Positions 8,780 to 18,242 of a stretch of 64,000 nt of DNA are shown here, piece after piece; position 1 is the first letter of the stretch; every line of letters begins with the position of its first letter. This DNA comes from an uncultured Alphaproteobacteria bacterium. Its GTDB lineage: Bacteria; Pseudomonadota; Alphaproteobacteria; Rs-D84. A model generated the notes under the pieces. It had not been told where the DNA came from. It did no database searches and worked only from the letters and a program-made list of their open reading frames with translations. Both the position numbers and the translations under genes were made by a program. The stretch is taken from NCBI GenBank assembly GCA_951801825.1, contig CATOOF010000002.1, forward strand, positions 164,441-228,440, read 5' to 3'.

Positions 8780-10501
8780 CTACATTTCGCTTGGTATGCG
8801 CAGGCCCATTAAAGATATAACCGTTTCCAATGTTTTTTGTGCGGCCCGTGCAATGTAAAGGCGCGTACAGCGCGTTTCGGCACTGATATCGTCACGCAGT
8901 ATCGGACAATTGTGATAGAACGTATTTATCAGCTGGCACAAATCGTATGCATAGTTTGCTAATAAATCTGTGGCGCGGTTGTCAAAAGCACTGCGGATGG
9001 TGCGTTCGAAGTCCAGTATTTCTATAATCAGATTGCGCTCGTCCGCAGATATGGATGAAGGCATCTGTGGGATTTCGTCGCAGTCATTACCTGCGCGGCG
9101 CAAAACACTGTTCAGGCGAACCGCGGTATATAAAATATATGGTCCTGTGCGTCCTTCGAAACTGGTAACGGCGGCGGGGTCAAATATGTAATCAGACTTT
9201 ACATCATGCATTAAATCCGTGAATTTTAATGCAGCCAGTGCAATAGCGCCAATGGTTTCATCATCCAGGTTTTTGCCCGCATCCACACAGCGCTGGCGTA
9301 CGGCATCGCCGACCATGTCTATAATATCCAACAGCCCGGCCGCATTGCCGTCGCGTGTTTTAAATGGCTGGCCGCCGGGACCGTTAATTGTTCCGAAATA
9401 CAAATGTTCCAGATTTTCAACAGGGAACAGGTTCAGCATTTCTGCCACGCGGAACACCTGTTTAAAGTGCAGTTGCTGGCGCGCATCGGTCAGATACCAT
9501 ATTTTGTCGGGATTGTCCGCATCCTTGCGGAACCATATGGCGGCCAAATCGGTTGCCTCGTACGTGTCGGCCCCGCGAGAATTGTAAAACATGAACGGGG
9601 GCATGGGCTCTGAATCTGTTTCGCGACGTACGACCACAATTTCTGCGCCGTCGCTGGTTTCCAACAGATTGCCGGCGCGTAGCATCTCTTCCACCCGGCC
9701 CAAATGCATGGATGCATTGCGTTCCCCCAGTGTTTTGTCAAACGGCATCATATTCAGCTTTTTTATAATGCCGTCCATCATATCCAGTGATACCTTAAGG
9801 AACAAGTTATACAACGCGGTATATCCCGGATGGCCGTTTTGTAAATCTGCGGTAATTTCGCGTGCATGGTTCAGGAATTCTTCATCCTCTTTTCCGCGTG
9901 CGGATGCCGCCGGGTAATATGTATCAAGCTCGGTTGCGGTTATTTTATAATCTGCGGGATTTATTTTTGAGGCATCAAAATCGGCGGCAAAAAATGGCCA
10001 GTCGGGATGCAGGCTTTCAATATACGCGATAACCAGCCCCATCGGACGCCCCCAGTCGCCGATGTGGTTATACGATATTGTTTTGTGTCCCAGATATTTG
10101 GCGATGCGGTTTAAAGTGTCGCCTACGATTGATGTTCTTAAATGGCCGATATGCAACGATTTTGCAACGTTATACGAACCGTAATCCATATCAATCGTAA
10201 GTGTGGGCGTGGAATCTAAATCTGTTGCATGTGCGGCCCCCTGCCACAGAAATTCGTTCTTTATCTTTATATTAATAAAACCCGGGCCGGCGATTGATGT
10301 ATCGGCAACAAAATCCAATTCAGCGATTTTGGATGCAATATCCGCGGCCAGTTCGCGTGGATTTTTCCCGGCCCCGCGTGCCATAACCATTGCGGCATTG
10401 GTGGAGAAGTCGCCGAATTCACGGTTTCGTGGCACCTCAAGATTTACAGGCTGGCCCAGTTTTTGGTTTATTGCGTCTGATACATGCTTGTATAAATTCA
10501 T
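8780..10501 (-). CDS. argS: Arginyl-tRNA synthetase
   Basis: NVAKSLHIGHLRTSIVGDTL (HIGH motif), MPPFMFYNSRGADTYEATDLAAIW. Confidence 0.95.
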   Translation of the reverse strand: MNLYKHVSDAINQKLGQPVNLEVPRNREFGDFSTNAAMVMARGAGKNPRELAADIASKIAELDFVADTSIAGPGFINIKIKNEFLWQGAAHATDLDSTPTLTIDMDYGSYNVAKSLHIGHLRTSIVGDTLNRIAKYLGHKTISYNHIGDWGRPMGLVIAYIESLHPDWPFFAADFDASKINPADYKITATELDTYYPAASARGKEDEEFLNHAREITADLQNGHPGYTALYNLFLKVSLDMMDGIIKKLNMMPFDKTLGERNASMHLGRVEEMLRAGNLLETSDGAEIVVVRRETDSEPMPPFMFYNSRGADTYEATDLAAIWFRKDADNPDKIWYLTDARQQLHFKQVFRVAEMLNLFPVENLEHLYFGTINGPGGQPFKTRDGNAAGLLDIIDMVGDAVRQRCVDAGKNLDDETIGAIALAALKFTDLMHDVKSDYIFDPAAVTSFEGRTGPYILYTAVRLNSVLRRAGNDCDEIPQMPSSISADERNLIIEILDFERTIRSAFDNRATDLLANYAYDLCQLINTFYHNCPILRDDISAETRCTRLYIARAAQKTLETVISLMGLRIPSEM

Positions 10502-10524
10502 CGTGAACAATCCTTAAAAAGTTA

Positions 10525-11805
10525 CTATATCGGCAATACAATTCTTACGCGCAGGCCGCCCAGGTCGCTGTTTTCCAAAAACATTTGGCCGCCATGGTTT
10601 TCAATGGCTGTTTGGGCAATGGACAGCCCCAGTCCTGTTCCGCCGGTTTCCATCCCGCGTGCATCGTCCAGGCGCACGAATGGTCGCATGGCATCTCTTT
10701 TTTTGTCGTCGGGGATGCCCGGACCGTCGTCTTCAATAATGACTTCGACCTGTTCGTCTTCGTCGCGCTCTGTTATCTTTATTTTTTTGTTTGCATATCT
10801 GGCGGCGTTTTCAATTATATTGCCGAATGCGCGCGCCAGAGCCATTGGCCGGGCATAGAACTGAACCGGTTCTTCCGGAAAATCCGTTATGATTTTCTTT
10901 GACGGCGCCGCATCGCGGACCATGCGCATCAGCATTGCCGGCAATTCGGTGGCCTGCTCTATTTCAGGCATTTCGCCGCGTGCAAATGCCAGGTATCCGT
11001 TTACCATTTCCGTCATCCGGTCAATGTCGCGCAACATGTCTTTTTTTGTGGCCGCACCGGTTTCCACGCCCAGGCGCATGCGTGTCAGGGGCGCTTTTAA
11101 GTCATGGCTGACCGCGTTCAGCATATCAGTACGCGTTCTGTTGTATCTATCCAGACGCTCTTTCATCTTTATCATGGCGGATGCGGCCTCGCGTATTTCT
11201 TTTGAGCCGGTCGGTTCAAATCCCGGTGCGTCCAGGCCGCGTCCAAATCTGGATGCGGCGCGGGAAATTCGGCGAATACTGCGTGTGTGCAGAACTATGA
11301 ATGGTGCGATAAGAATGGATACAATTAACAGCGACCCCAGCAACCAAATCAAGAACACTTCTGTACTGGTCGAATATATGCGGTACAGCGTGGTTGCAAA
11401 AGTTGCCGTTTTTCCGTCGGTTGTTGGGATGTCGATGAATATCAGGCGCTTGCCTTTATCAATGTAAATTGAAGATGGACGGTTGATGCGCCGCGCCAGT
11501 TCATCCGCCAGGGGCCCCGCCTCGCCAGAGGCGTTGTCATTATGCTTGGGTCTGTTCAGGCGGTCATGTACGCTGACGTTTATTCCGATACGCTGGGCCA
11601 TCGAGCGGGTCGCATCAATGTCGCCACGATCCATAAAGTCCAGCATGGTTGCAACCTCGCCCGCGAGGCCGCGTGCCATGGTTGCGTGAACACGGTCCCA
11701 ATGGTTGCCAAAGAATACATTGGCAACAATGGTAAGCGCCACCACCAGTGGAATAAGAATCATTAAAATTGTACGCCAAAGAAAACTGCGCGGAATCAAT
11801 CTCAT
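10525..11805 (-). CDS. Two-component sensor histidine kinase (EnvZ-like)
   Basis: HAMP-like region, H-box AVSHDLKAPLTRMRLG, N-box ENAARYA, G-boxes DDGPGIP and GGTGLGLSIA. Confidence 0.9.
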   Translation of the reverse strand: MRLIPRSFLWRTILMILIPLVVALTIVANVFFGNHWDRVHATMARGLAGEVATMLDFMDRGDIDATRSMAQRIGINVSVHDRLNRPKHNDNASGEAGPLADELARRINRPSSIYIDKGKRLIFIDIPTTDGKTATFATTLYRIYSTSTEVFLIWLLGSLLIVSILIAPFIVLHTRSIRRISRAASRFGRGLDAPGFEPTGSKEIREAASAMIKMKERLDRYNRTRTDMLNAVSHDLKAPLTRMRLGVETGAATKKDMLRDIDRMTEMVNGYLAFARGEMPEIEQATELPAMLMRMVRDAAPSKKIITDFPEEPVQFYARPMALARAFGNIIENAARYANKKIKITERDEDEQVEVIIEDDGPGIPDDKKRDAMRPFVRLDDARGMETGGTGLGLSIAQTAIENHGGQMFLENSDLGGLRVRIVLPI

Positions 11806-12458
11806 GACATGTCCTTGTGTTCTGCCGGGGGCGCCAGTACAACCATTTTGTACCCGCGGCCGCGGATTGTAATTATGTCTATGTTGGATAATACACTATT
11901 TAATTTTGCACGCAAGCGTTTTGCAACCATTGGTGCGGCGGGTGCAATATTCCCCATCGGAGATGTAAGGTGTGTCAGCAACTTTTTTTCTTCGCCCGAC
12001 AGGGACAGTGCCCGCGGGGTGTCAATATCATTGTTTCTGATAAAGAATTCGTTATCTGCAAACATCAGACCCTGGGGCAGATGCGGTGCGGATGTGTTTT
12101 TTTTGATTATATTGTTAAGTCGCAGTACAAGTTCGCGCAACTGGAACGGTTTTGCCAGATAGTCGTCCGCCCCGGCGTCCAGACCGGCGATTGCGTTTTC
12201 CGCCCCGCTTAGTGCGGTCAGCATTATAACAGGCGTTGCGTCGCCGGCCGTGCGGCGGGCACTTAGAAAGCTTAACCCGTCTATGCCCGTCATCATTCTG
12301 TCAAGAACAATGGCGTCCACATTTATCTTATCGAGAATTTGAGCGCCCTGCTCGGCCGATGACGCGGCAAGGGTGTTAAAGCCTTCGCCCTGCAGACCTG
12401 CGGCCAATGTGCGCCGCAGCATATCATCGTCATCAATAATCAGAACTGTCTTGTTCAT
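11802..12458 (-). CDS. Response regulator, OmpR family
   Basis: Receiver LIIDDDDMLRRTLA...ALDRMMTGIDG...GADDYLAKPF plus winged-helix C-terminus TIRGRGYKMV. Confidence 0.9.
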   Translation of the reverse strand: MNKTVLIIDDDDMLRRTLAAGLQGEGFNTLAASSAEQGAQILDKINVDAIVLDRMMTGIDGLSFLSARRTAGDATPVIMLTALSGAENAIAGLDAGADDYLAKPFQLRELVLRLNNIIKKNTSAPHLPQGLMFADNEFFIRNNDIDTPRALSLSGEEKKLLTHLTSPMGNIAPAAPMVAKRLRAKLNSVLSNIDIITIRGRGYKMVVLAPPAEHKDMS

Positions 12459-13387
12459 TATTTCTGCATCGGTTCAACCGCATATTCGCCAGGTTGAATC
12501 GTGTGTACCGCGTTGCCGACCCCGTTTGATTCAATATCGCTGTCGATGGCGGCACGAAATTTCATTCCGTTTGTTGTGAATTCTGTTTTGAATAGCGCAT
12601 ATCCCGTTCCGCCGCCGGTTGTCGGGCCCTGTAATCCCAAAGAATAATATCCGCCCATAATGCCGTAATCCAAATCGATATAGTCAATGTTTACCATCAG
12701 GGATACGTTGCTCATCCCGTCGCTGGTCATGTTGCATGCAAATTCGCGATTTGATAATGTCGCCTGCGAGTTTACGGGAACGACAATATCCATTATTGTC
12801 GGCTCGCAACGACGGTCTATTCCATTTACCAGAAATTCGTATGTCATCCCAACAGTTGCCTTGGACAGGCCGGTTGATATGTTTACCTGGGATATTGTCG
12901 CCTTGGGTATTTTTACCATTGCGTTGGCGATTCCGCTGCGTACAGGGAATGATATGCCCGACTGCAGACAGTCGCGTGAAAACGGGTCCGCCTCACAAAT
13001 ATAAACGCGCGAATGCGAGTTCATCATGAACATATTGGCCAAACTGTTGAATAAAAATGTGCGCGTGATTTTGTCGTTCAGCCGCGTACAGCCGAAATCA
13101 CGGCATATAACCATCGGGCGTGATGCAAATGAAACGCCTGGGTGCATATAGTATTCGGCCGCCTGGGCGTCAAGGATTGCCTGGTCGTAATTCAGACTGT
13201 CGGCGCGGTCCATAAATTCCGTTTCGGGAATAAAGTTCGGATCGTCAGGATATGCATAATAAGACTGTACCGGCGTTTCGGTGTAAATAGTCTGAAAATT
13301 GTCAAATGACGCCGTTTCTTGGCCACGCGCGGTGGCGGTATATAAAAATGCAAAAATCGCCGTTAAGATAAATCTAGCCATAATCAA
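12458..13387 (-). CDS. Hypothetical secreted protein, co-oriented with the two-component genes
   Basis: Signal peptide MARFILTAIFAFLYTATARG; start-codon overlap with response regulator gene. Confidence 0.65.
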   Translation of the reverse strand: MIMARFILTAIFAFLYTATARGQETASFDNFQTIYTETPVQSYYAYPDDPNFIPETEFMDRADSLNYDQAILDAQAAEYYMHPGVSFASRPMVICRDFGCTRLNDKITRTFLFNSLANMFMMNSHSRVYICEADPFSRDCLQSGISFPVRSGIANAMVKIPKATISQVNISTGLSKATVGMTYEFLVNGIDRRCEPTIMDIVVPVNSQATLSNREFACNMTSDGMSNVSLMVNIDYIDLDYGIMGGYYSLGLQGPTTGGGTGYALFKTEFTTNGMKFRAAIDSDIESNGVGNAVHTIQPGEYAVEPMQK

Positions 13388-13531
13388 AGCCTTTTATTCC
13401 CTCTTTCTGGAATATTAGAACATTCGGCGCGGCTGTGTCAAAGCAAAAATATTTTTATTGAAAACGGAAACCTATTTGTTCTATATGTATTAATGTAATA
13501 TAAAGAAATACGAAAAGGAAGGTGGTTCAAC

Positions 13532-14191
13532 ATGGTTGATATCATAATTGCCGGCGAGTCTGGAAAACTGCATGCCGTATACCACAAGGCGGCCGCGCCG
13601 GCGGCGCCGTTGGCGGTGGTTCTGTCGGGAAACCCGCGCCAGAAATATCATATGAACGACCGTGTGTCGTATGCAATGTTTCGTGCGTTTATGGATATCG
13701 GATTTTCCGTACTGCGATTCAATTATCGCGGCGTTAATGATTCAGACGGCGCCATCGGAACAACGGCGGACAACATGCTGGATATAGCCACGGTGATTGA
13801 TTGGATTCAAAATCATAATGAAGACAGTGATAAAATCTGGCTGGCAGGTCACGGATTGGGGGCCTGGTACGTACTGCAGGCGATGATGCGCCGCCCAGAG
13901 GTGTCGGGTTTTGCACTGGTGTCGCCGGATGCGTCTATATCTGATTTTGCATTTTTGTCGCCGCGGCCAAATCGCGGGCTGTTACTGCAGGGAACGGGCG
14001 AGACGGATGATGCCAAGGCTTTTGGCGCCCATCTGACCCAGGTTTTGAAAAAACAGGCCCAAATTGATTTGGAAACCATTCGGGTAAAGGGTGCGGATGC
14101 AAACTATAGCGCACCGGTCGACCTGCGCCAGATGTATAATGATTTAAAGGCATATGTTGGTCGTGAAAATGCCGAAGACAAGTTGCTGTAA
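13532..14191 (+). CDS. Alpha/beta hydrolase (serine aminopeptidase-like)
   Basis: LSGNPRQKYHMND, FNYRGVNDSDG, LAGHGLGAW nucleophile-elbow region. Confidence 0.75.
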   Translation: MVDIIIAGESGKLHAVYHKAAAPAAPLAVVLSGNPRQKYHMNDRVSYAMFRAFMDIGFSVLRFNYRGVNDSDGAIGTTADNMLDIATVIDWIQNHNEDSDKIWLAGHGLGAWYVLQAMMRRPEVSGFALVSPDASISDFAFLSPRPNRGLLLQGTGETDDAKAFGAHLTQVLKKQAQIDLETIRVKGADANYSAPVDLRQMYNDLKAYVGRENAEDKLL

Positions 14192-14194
14192 TTC

Positions 14195-15190
14195 ATGAAA
14201 AACGACACAAACGACAGATTTTTTGACCCAAATATTCCAGATGACATGGCGGCGACTATTCGACCGCGTGCATTGGCGGATTTTGTCGGACATGAAAGTT
14301 TGAAACAGAATCTGGGGGTGTTTATTTCCGGCGCGCGCGCGCGGGCCGAGGCGATGGACCATGTATTGCTGTATGGGCCGCCGGGGCTGGGCAAGACAAC
14401 GCTGGCGCATATCGTGGCAAACGAGCTGGGGACGAATTTCCGTGCAACGGCGGCGCCCATGCTGACCAAGCAAGGTGATTTGGCTGCGATTTTGACATCA
14501 CTGGAACCGATGGATGTTTTATTTATAGATGAAATTCATCGTCTGCCCACCGCGATAGAGGAAGTTCTTTATTCCGCAATGGAGGATTTCAAGCTGGATA
14601 TCATGCTGGGGGAAGGCCCCAGCGCAAAAAGCGTGCGCATTGACCTGCCCCCGTTTACACTGGTTGGGGCGACGACGCGAACGGGATTGCTGTCGAATCC
14701 CCTGCGTGACCGGTTTGGAATTGATTTGCGCCTGTCTTTTTATTCGCCCGAAGACCTGGCGAAAATAATAGTACGCAGTGCGAATATACTGGGGACGCCA
14801 ATTGCGCCAGACGGTGCGTTGATGCTGGCGCGGGCGTCGCGCGGTACGCCACGAATTGCAAACCGCTTGTTAAAGCGTGCGCGTGATTTTGCAGGCGCCC
14901 TGTCCCGTGCTGAAATTGGTGCCGACACGATAAAGACCACATTGTTTCAGCTGCATATTGACGAATGCGGTCTGGATGAAATAGACCGTGAATATATGAC
15001 AACGATTGTTCGCAATTATGCGGGCGGCCCGGTCGGGATTGAAAATTTGGCGGCGGCATTGTCTGAACCGACGGATACTATTGAAGATGTTATAGAACCC
15101 TACCTGATGCAGCTTGGGTTTATTCAGCGCACACCCCGCGGGCGCATTGTGACCGATGCAGGGTATGCGCATCTGGGGCTGGAAAAGTAG
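14195..15190 (+). CDS. ruvB: Holliday junction branch migration helicase RuvB
   Basis: [58 protein letters not shown]. Confidence 0.97.
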   Translation: MKNDTNDRFFDPNIPDDMAATIRPRALADFVGHESLKQNLGVFISGARARAEAMDHVLLYGPPGLGKTTLAHIVANELGTNFRATAAPMLTKQGDLAAILTSLEPMDVLFIDEIHRLPTAIEEVLYSAMEDFKLDIMLGEGPSAKSVRIDLPPFTLVGATTRTGLLSNPLRDRFGIDLRLSFYSPEDLAKIIVRSANILGTPIAPDGALMLARASRGTPRIANRLLKRARDFAGALSRAEIGADTIKTTLFQLHIDECGLDEIDREYMTTIVRNYAGGPVGIENLAAALSEPTDTIEDVIEPYLMQLGFIQRTPRGRIVTDAGYAHLGLEK

Positions 15191-15206
15191 GTAAGAGGTA
15201 ATATTA

Positions 15207-15647
15207 ATGATAGATAGCATCAGTCTTTCGCGGGTTTTTATCCCACAAAGTACAGGATGGTCGTTGCACGGTCGCACGTTCGGCCTGCCGCGTGGGCTAA
15301 GCATGGACCTGTATAAGTATTTTTCCGGCATGGCCAATGTTGTTGACGATAGATTTGAAAACAAGGCCTTTTACGATTTGTTAGAATCGGCATATAAAAT
15401 CCGTCTGGCGGAGCCGGTTAAGTTGCCCTTTGTGATGTATGTTGACTATGTCAAATCCATTGGGGGCAGATTTTCCGAAAATAATATCAGGGCGATACAG
15501 CATTTAAGATTGCACTGCAACACTCTTATTGTGCAATGTGACGAGTTTGAATATCTGAAAAACGAGTATCTGAACGGACGTTTTAGCAAGACGTTTGACC
15601 TGCGCTGTGATATGATTCCTGCGCGTTTTAGAAATTTGGGGCGCTAA
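15207..15647 (+). CDS. Hypothetical protein
   Basis: 146-aa ORF between ruvB and ybgC, same strand, tight spacing. Confidence 0.65.
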   Translation: MIDSISLSRVFIPQSTGWSLHGRTFGLPRGLSMDLYKYFSGMANVVDDRFENKAFYDLLESAYKIRLAEPVKLPFVMYVDYVKSIGGRFSENNIRAIQHLRLHCNTLIVQCDEFEYLKNEYLNGRFSKTFDLRCDMIPARFRNLGR

Positions 15648-15652
15648 AAACA

Positions 15653-16024
15653 ATGGCTCATATATTTCCTTTCTCTATTGCCTATGCGGACACTGATGCG
15701 GGTGGCATTGCATATCACGGTCGTTATATTGAAATCGCAGAGCGTGCACGCATGAACTGGTTGCGTGGGGCCGTGCCGCCGGCCGGTAATGTCGGGTTTG
15801 TTGTTCGTGAAATCAGCGCGCGGTATTTGCATCCATTGCGCCTGGGCGATGATTTTGTTGTAGTGTCTGAAATTGTAAAGCGTGGCGGGGCCAGTCTTCA
15901 TATTGAACAAAAGTTCGTGAAAGACGATGTTGTTTGTGCTATAATTCAACTGACTGCCGCGTACATAGGGGGCGATTTGCGCCCAAAGCGTATACCGGAT
16001 GAATTTCTGGGCTCGGTAAAGTAA
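15653..16024 (+). CDS. ybgC: Acyl-CoA thioesterase, YbgC/4HBT family
   Basis: YADTDAGGIAYHGRYIEIAERARMNWLR. Confidence 0.92.
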   Translation: MAHIFPFSIAYADTDAGGIAYHGRYIEIAERARMNWLRGAVPPAGNVGFVVREISARYLHPLRLGDDFVVVSEIVKRGGASLHIEQKFVKDDVVCAIIQLTAAYIGGDLRPKRIPDEFLGSVK

Positions 16025-16050
16025 GTTTTTATTAAAAAGGAAAAAGGGAA

Positions 16051-16542
16051 ATGACAAATAATTTTTCATTGCTGTCTTTATTCACGACCGGCGACATAAT
16101 GACGCTGGTTATATCGCTGTTGCTGGTGGCGGCCAGTGTTATGTCATGGGCGATTATTATTGAAAAGTTTCGCTTGTGGCGCGCCCAAAAGCGAAAGGCT
16201 TTTAAGATAGATGAAAAAGCGCCAGAATTGTATATTGACCGCGCAATTCGTCCATATGACAGAAATCTGTGGTTTTTATCCATGGTATCGTACGTTGCGC
16301 CGTTTGTCGGATTATTCGGTACAATTTGGGGCGTTATGGATTCTTTTGCATCCATTGGTGTAAACCAGTCGGTTTCAATTGGTGTGATTGCGCCGGGGCT
16401 GGCAACGGCGCTGGGGACAACGGCGCTGGGGCTGATTGCGGCGGTGCCGGCCGCGGTCGCGTACCAGTACTTTACCCGCCGGGCCGATGATTTGTATGAC
16501 GCCATGAATGACGCGGTTCGTGAAACGCGTTTAAAAAAGTAA
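16051..16542 (+). CDS. tolQ: Tol-Pal system protein TolQ
   Basis: VAPFVGLFGTIWGVMDSFASIG...GLATALGTTALGLIAAVPA. Confidence 0.93.
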   Translation: MTNNFSLLSLFTTGDIMTLVISLLLVAASVMSWAIIIEKFRLWRAQKRKAFKIDEKAPELYIDRAIRPYDRNLWFLSMVSYVAPFVGLFGTIWGVMDSFASIGVNQSVSIGVIAPGLATALGTTALGLIAAVPAAVAYQYFTRRADDLYDAMNDAVRETRLKK

Positions 16543-16555
16543 AACGGGGGCGAAC

Positions 16556-16957
16556 ATGTCACGTAACAGACGCAGAAGCGCGGATGCCGCGATATCGCTG
16601 ACACCGATGATTGATATCATGACGGTATTGTTGGCTGTATTTATGGTTACAACCCCGATGATGACGACGGGAATTGATTTGAATCTGCCGACTGCCGGAA
16701 ACTCTGCATTGACCGGCAACGACCATGCAATCCAGGTTAGTGTTGATTCCGCGGGGCGCTATTATCTGGGCGATATGCAGATGTCGCGTGATGATGTGGT
16801 GCGTCGTGCGGTTGCCATGCGTGGCGAAAATCCACAGCTGACTATTATGATAAACGGCGACAGGCATGCCGATTATGGCGCGGTTATGGCCGTTATGGGA
16901 AGTTTAAAGGACGCCGGATTCCAAAAAGTGGGTCTGCGTACACAGCCGGGTAAATAA
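16556..16957 (+). CDS. tolR: Tol-Pal system protein TolR (ExbD family)
   Basis: ISLTPMIDIMTVLLAVFMVTTPMMTTGIDLNLP. Confidence 0.92.
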   Translation: MSRNRRRSADAAISLTPMIDIMTVLLAVFMVTTPMMTTGIDLNLPTAGNSALTGNDHAIQVSVDSAGRYYLGDMQMSRDDVVRRAVAMRGENPQLTIMINGDRHADYGAVMAVMGSLKDAGFQKVGLRTQPGK

Positions 16958-16961
16958 TGCA

Positions 16962-17711
16962 ATGAATTGGCGGACACAATTTTCATCGGAAAATATGCTG
17001 ATGTCCATTGGGGGACACCTGGCGCTGGCCGCTGTTATGATTACATCTTTTGTGCTGGTGGTTGACCGTGCACGAATGGTTGCGCCGGATAGAATTGAGA
17101 TTGTTGAAATTGACCTAAACTCGGTAAAAGTGTCGGGGGATGAAACACACCTTTATAATACCGCGGCGCCGGATGTGGTTCCGGAAACGCCCGCCCCGGA
17201 AAATCCGGCCCCTGCCCCGGCGGAATCTGTGGCGCCCGCACCAATAGAGGAGCCCAGCCTGGCGGATGCAGAGCCTGTGTCGGAAAAGAAACCCGCCGCC
17301 CAGCCCACGCCGCCCCAGGAAAAAACCGTGGGTGCGCCGGCCCCCCGTAAAAAGACGGTTGTCCGTGTTAATCGTGAAACGGTATCTCTGGACAGAACAT
17401 TGACGATATCGGTTGTTGATGCATTGCGTGTTGCGATGACACGATGCTGGGCGATTGATACGACACGCGAAGATATTGCTGATATTCGTGCAGTTGCGCA
17501 TTTAACAATGCGTCAAAACGGAACAGTGCGCGATGTCTGGTTTGAGGGGGCCGCGGCCGCGGATACCGATCCCGCATTTGCATATGTGTTGGATACGATA
17601 CGTGCCGCAATAAATGTATGCCAGCCGTTTCGCATGCTGCCCGCGAACGAGTTTGCAAAATGGGAAAAGATTCAGCTGACCTTTTATCCGAACCAGGGAA
17701 AGGTTATGTAG
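16962..17711 (+). CDS. tolA: TolA-like/TonB C-terminal protein
   Basis: Single N-terminal TM, Pro/Ala/Glu-rich linker, C-terminal domain; position after tolQR. Confidence 0.75.
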   Translation: MNWRTQFSSENMLMSIGGHLALAAVMITSFVLVVDRARMVAPDRIEIVEIDLNSVKVSGDETHLYNTAAPDVVPETPAPENPAPAPAESVAPAPIEEPSLADAEPVSEKKPAAQPTPPQEKTVGAPAPRKKTVVRVNRETVSLDRTLTISVVDALRVAMTRCWAIDTTREDIADIRAVAHLTMRQNGTVRDVWFEGAAAADTDPAFAYVLDTIRAAINVCQPFRMLPANEFAKWEKIQLTFYPNQGKVM

Positions 17712-17715
17712 ACAT

Positions 17716-17738
17716 CCCGAACGGGATGTTTTTTTATT
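17716..17738 (+). terminator. Terminator after tolA
   Basis: acatcccgaacgggatgt hairpin then tttttta. Confidence 0.8.
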
Positions 17739-17804
17739 CATTGATAAATAAGCCTGTTTTCGTAACGGCGCATTTGTAAATAAAAAACAACCGCCCCCGC
17801 AGGG

Positions 17805-18142
17805 ACGGTGCGCAGATGCACGATAAGCCGGATTCTGTCCTGCCACGGGCCCAGTTTTTTCACAAACCACGCCCGGGTAGTGAGCATAATTAATCTGCAT
17901 ACCATGTTACCATGATATGTCGAGCCTTCTACCCGCCCCCAATCCTGGGACTGGTCACAGGGGGCCTATTTGAAGTTGCTGCGCATAGAGATTGCCCGTT
18001 TCACTCGAACTAAATCGTTTCGTCACTGTTGCTCTGATCGTCAGGTTTCCCCGCCCGGTCATTAGCCGGTATGCCGTCCCATGCAGTCCGGACTTTCCTC
18101 CAACCTTGTTAAGGTCAGCTATGCTCTGTGCATCTTACGCGG
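17805..18142 (-). ncRNA. rnpB: RNase P RNA (class A)
   Basis: Minus strand contains aggttggaggaaagtccggactgcatgggacgg near 5' end and gacagaatccggcttatcg near 3' end; P1 pairing agatgcac/gtgcatct; followed by a terminator. Confidence 0.95.
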
Positions 18143-18242
18143 GCTATCGTATCATTATATTTTATAAAATTCAAATTTTTTTGCTTGAACACAATATGTC
18201 TTTTTTTCTATTATTTTTATCAAGAGAAAAAAAGTGGGGAAA

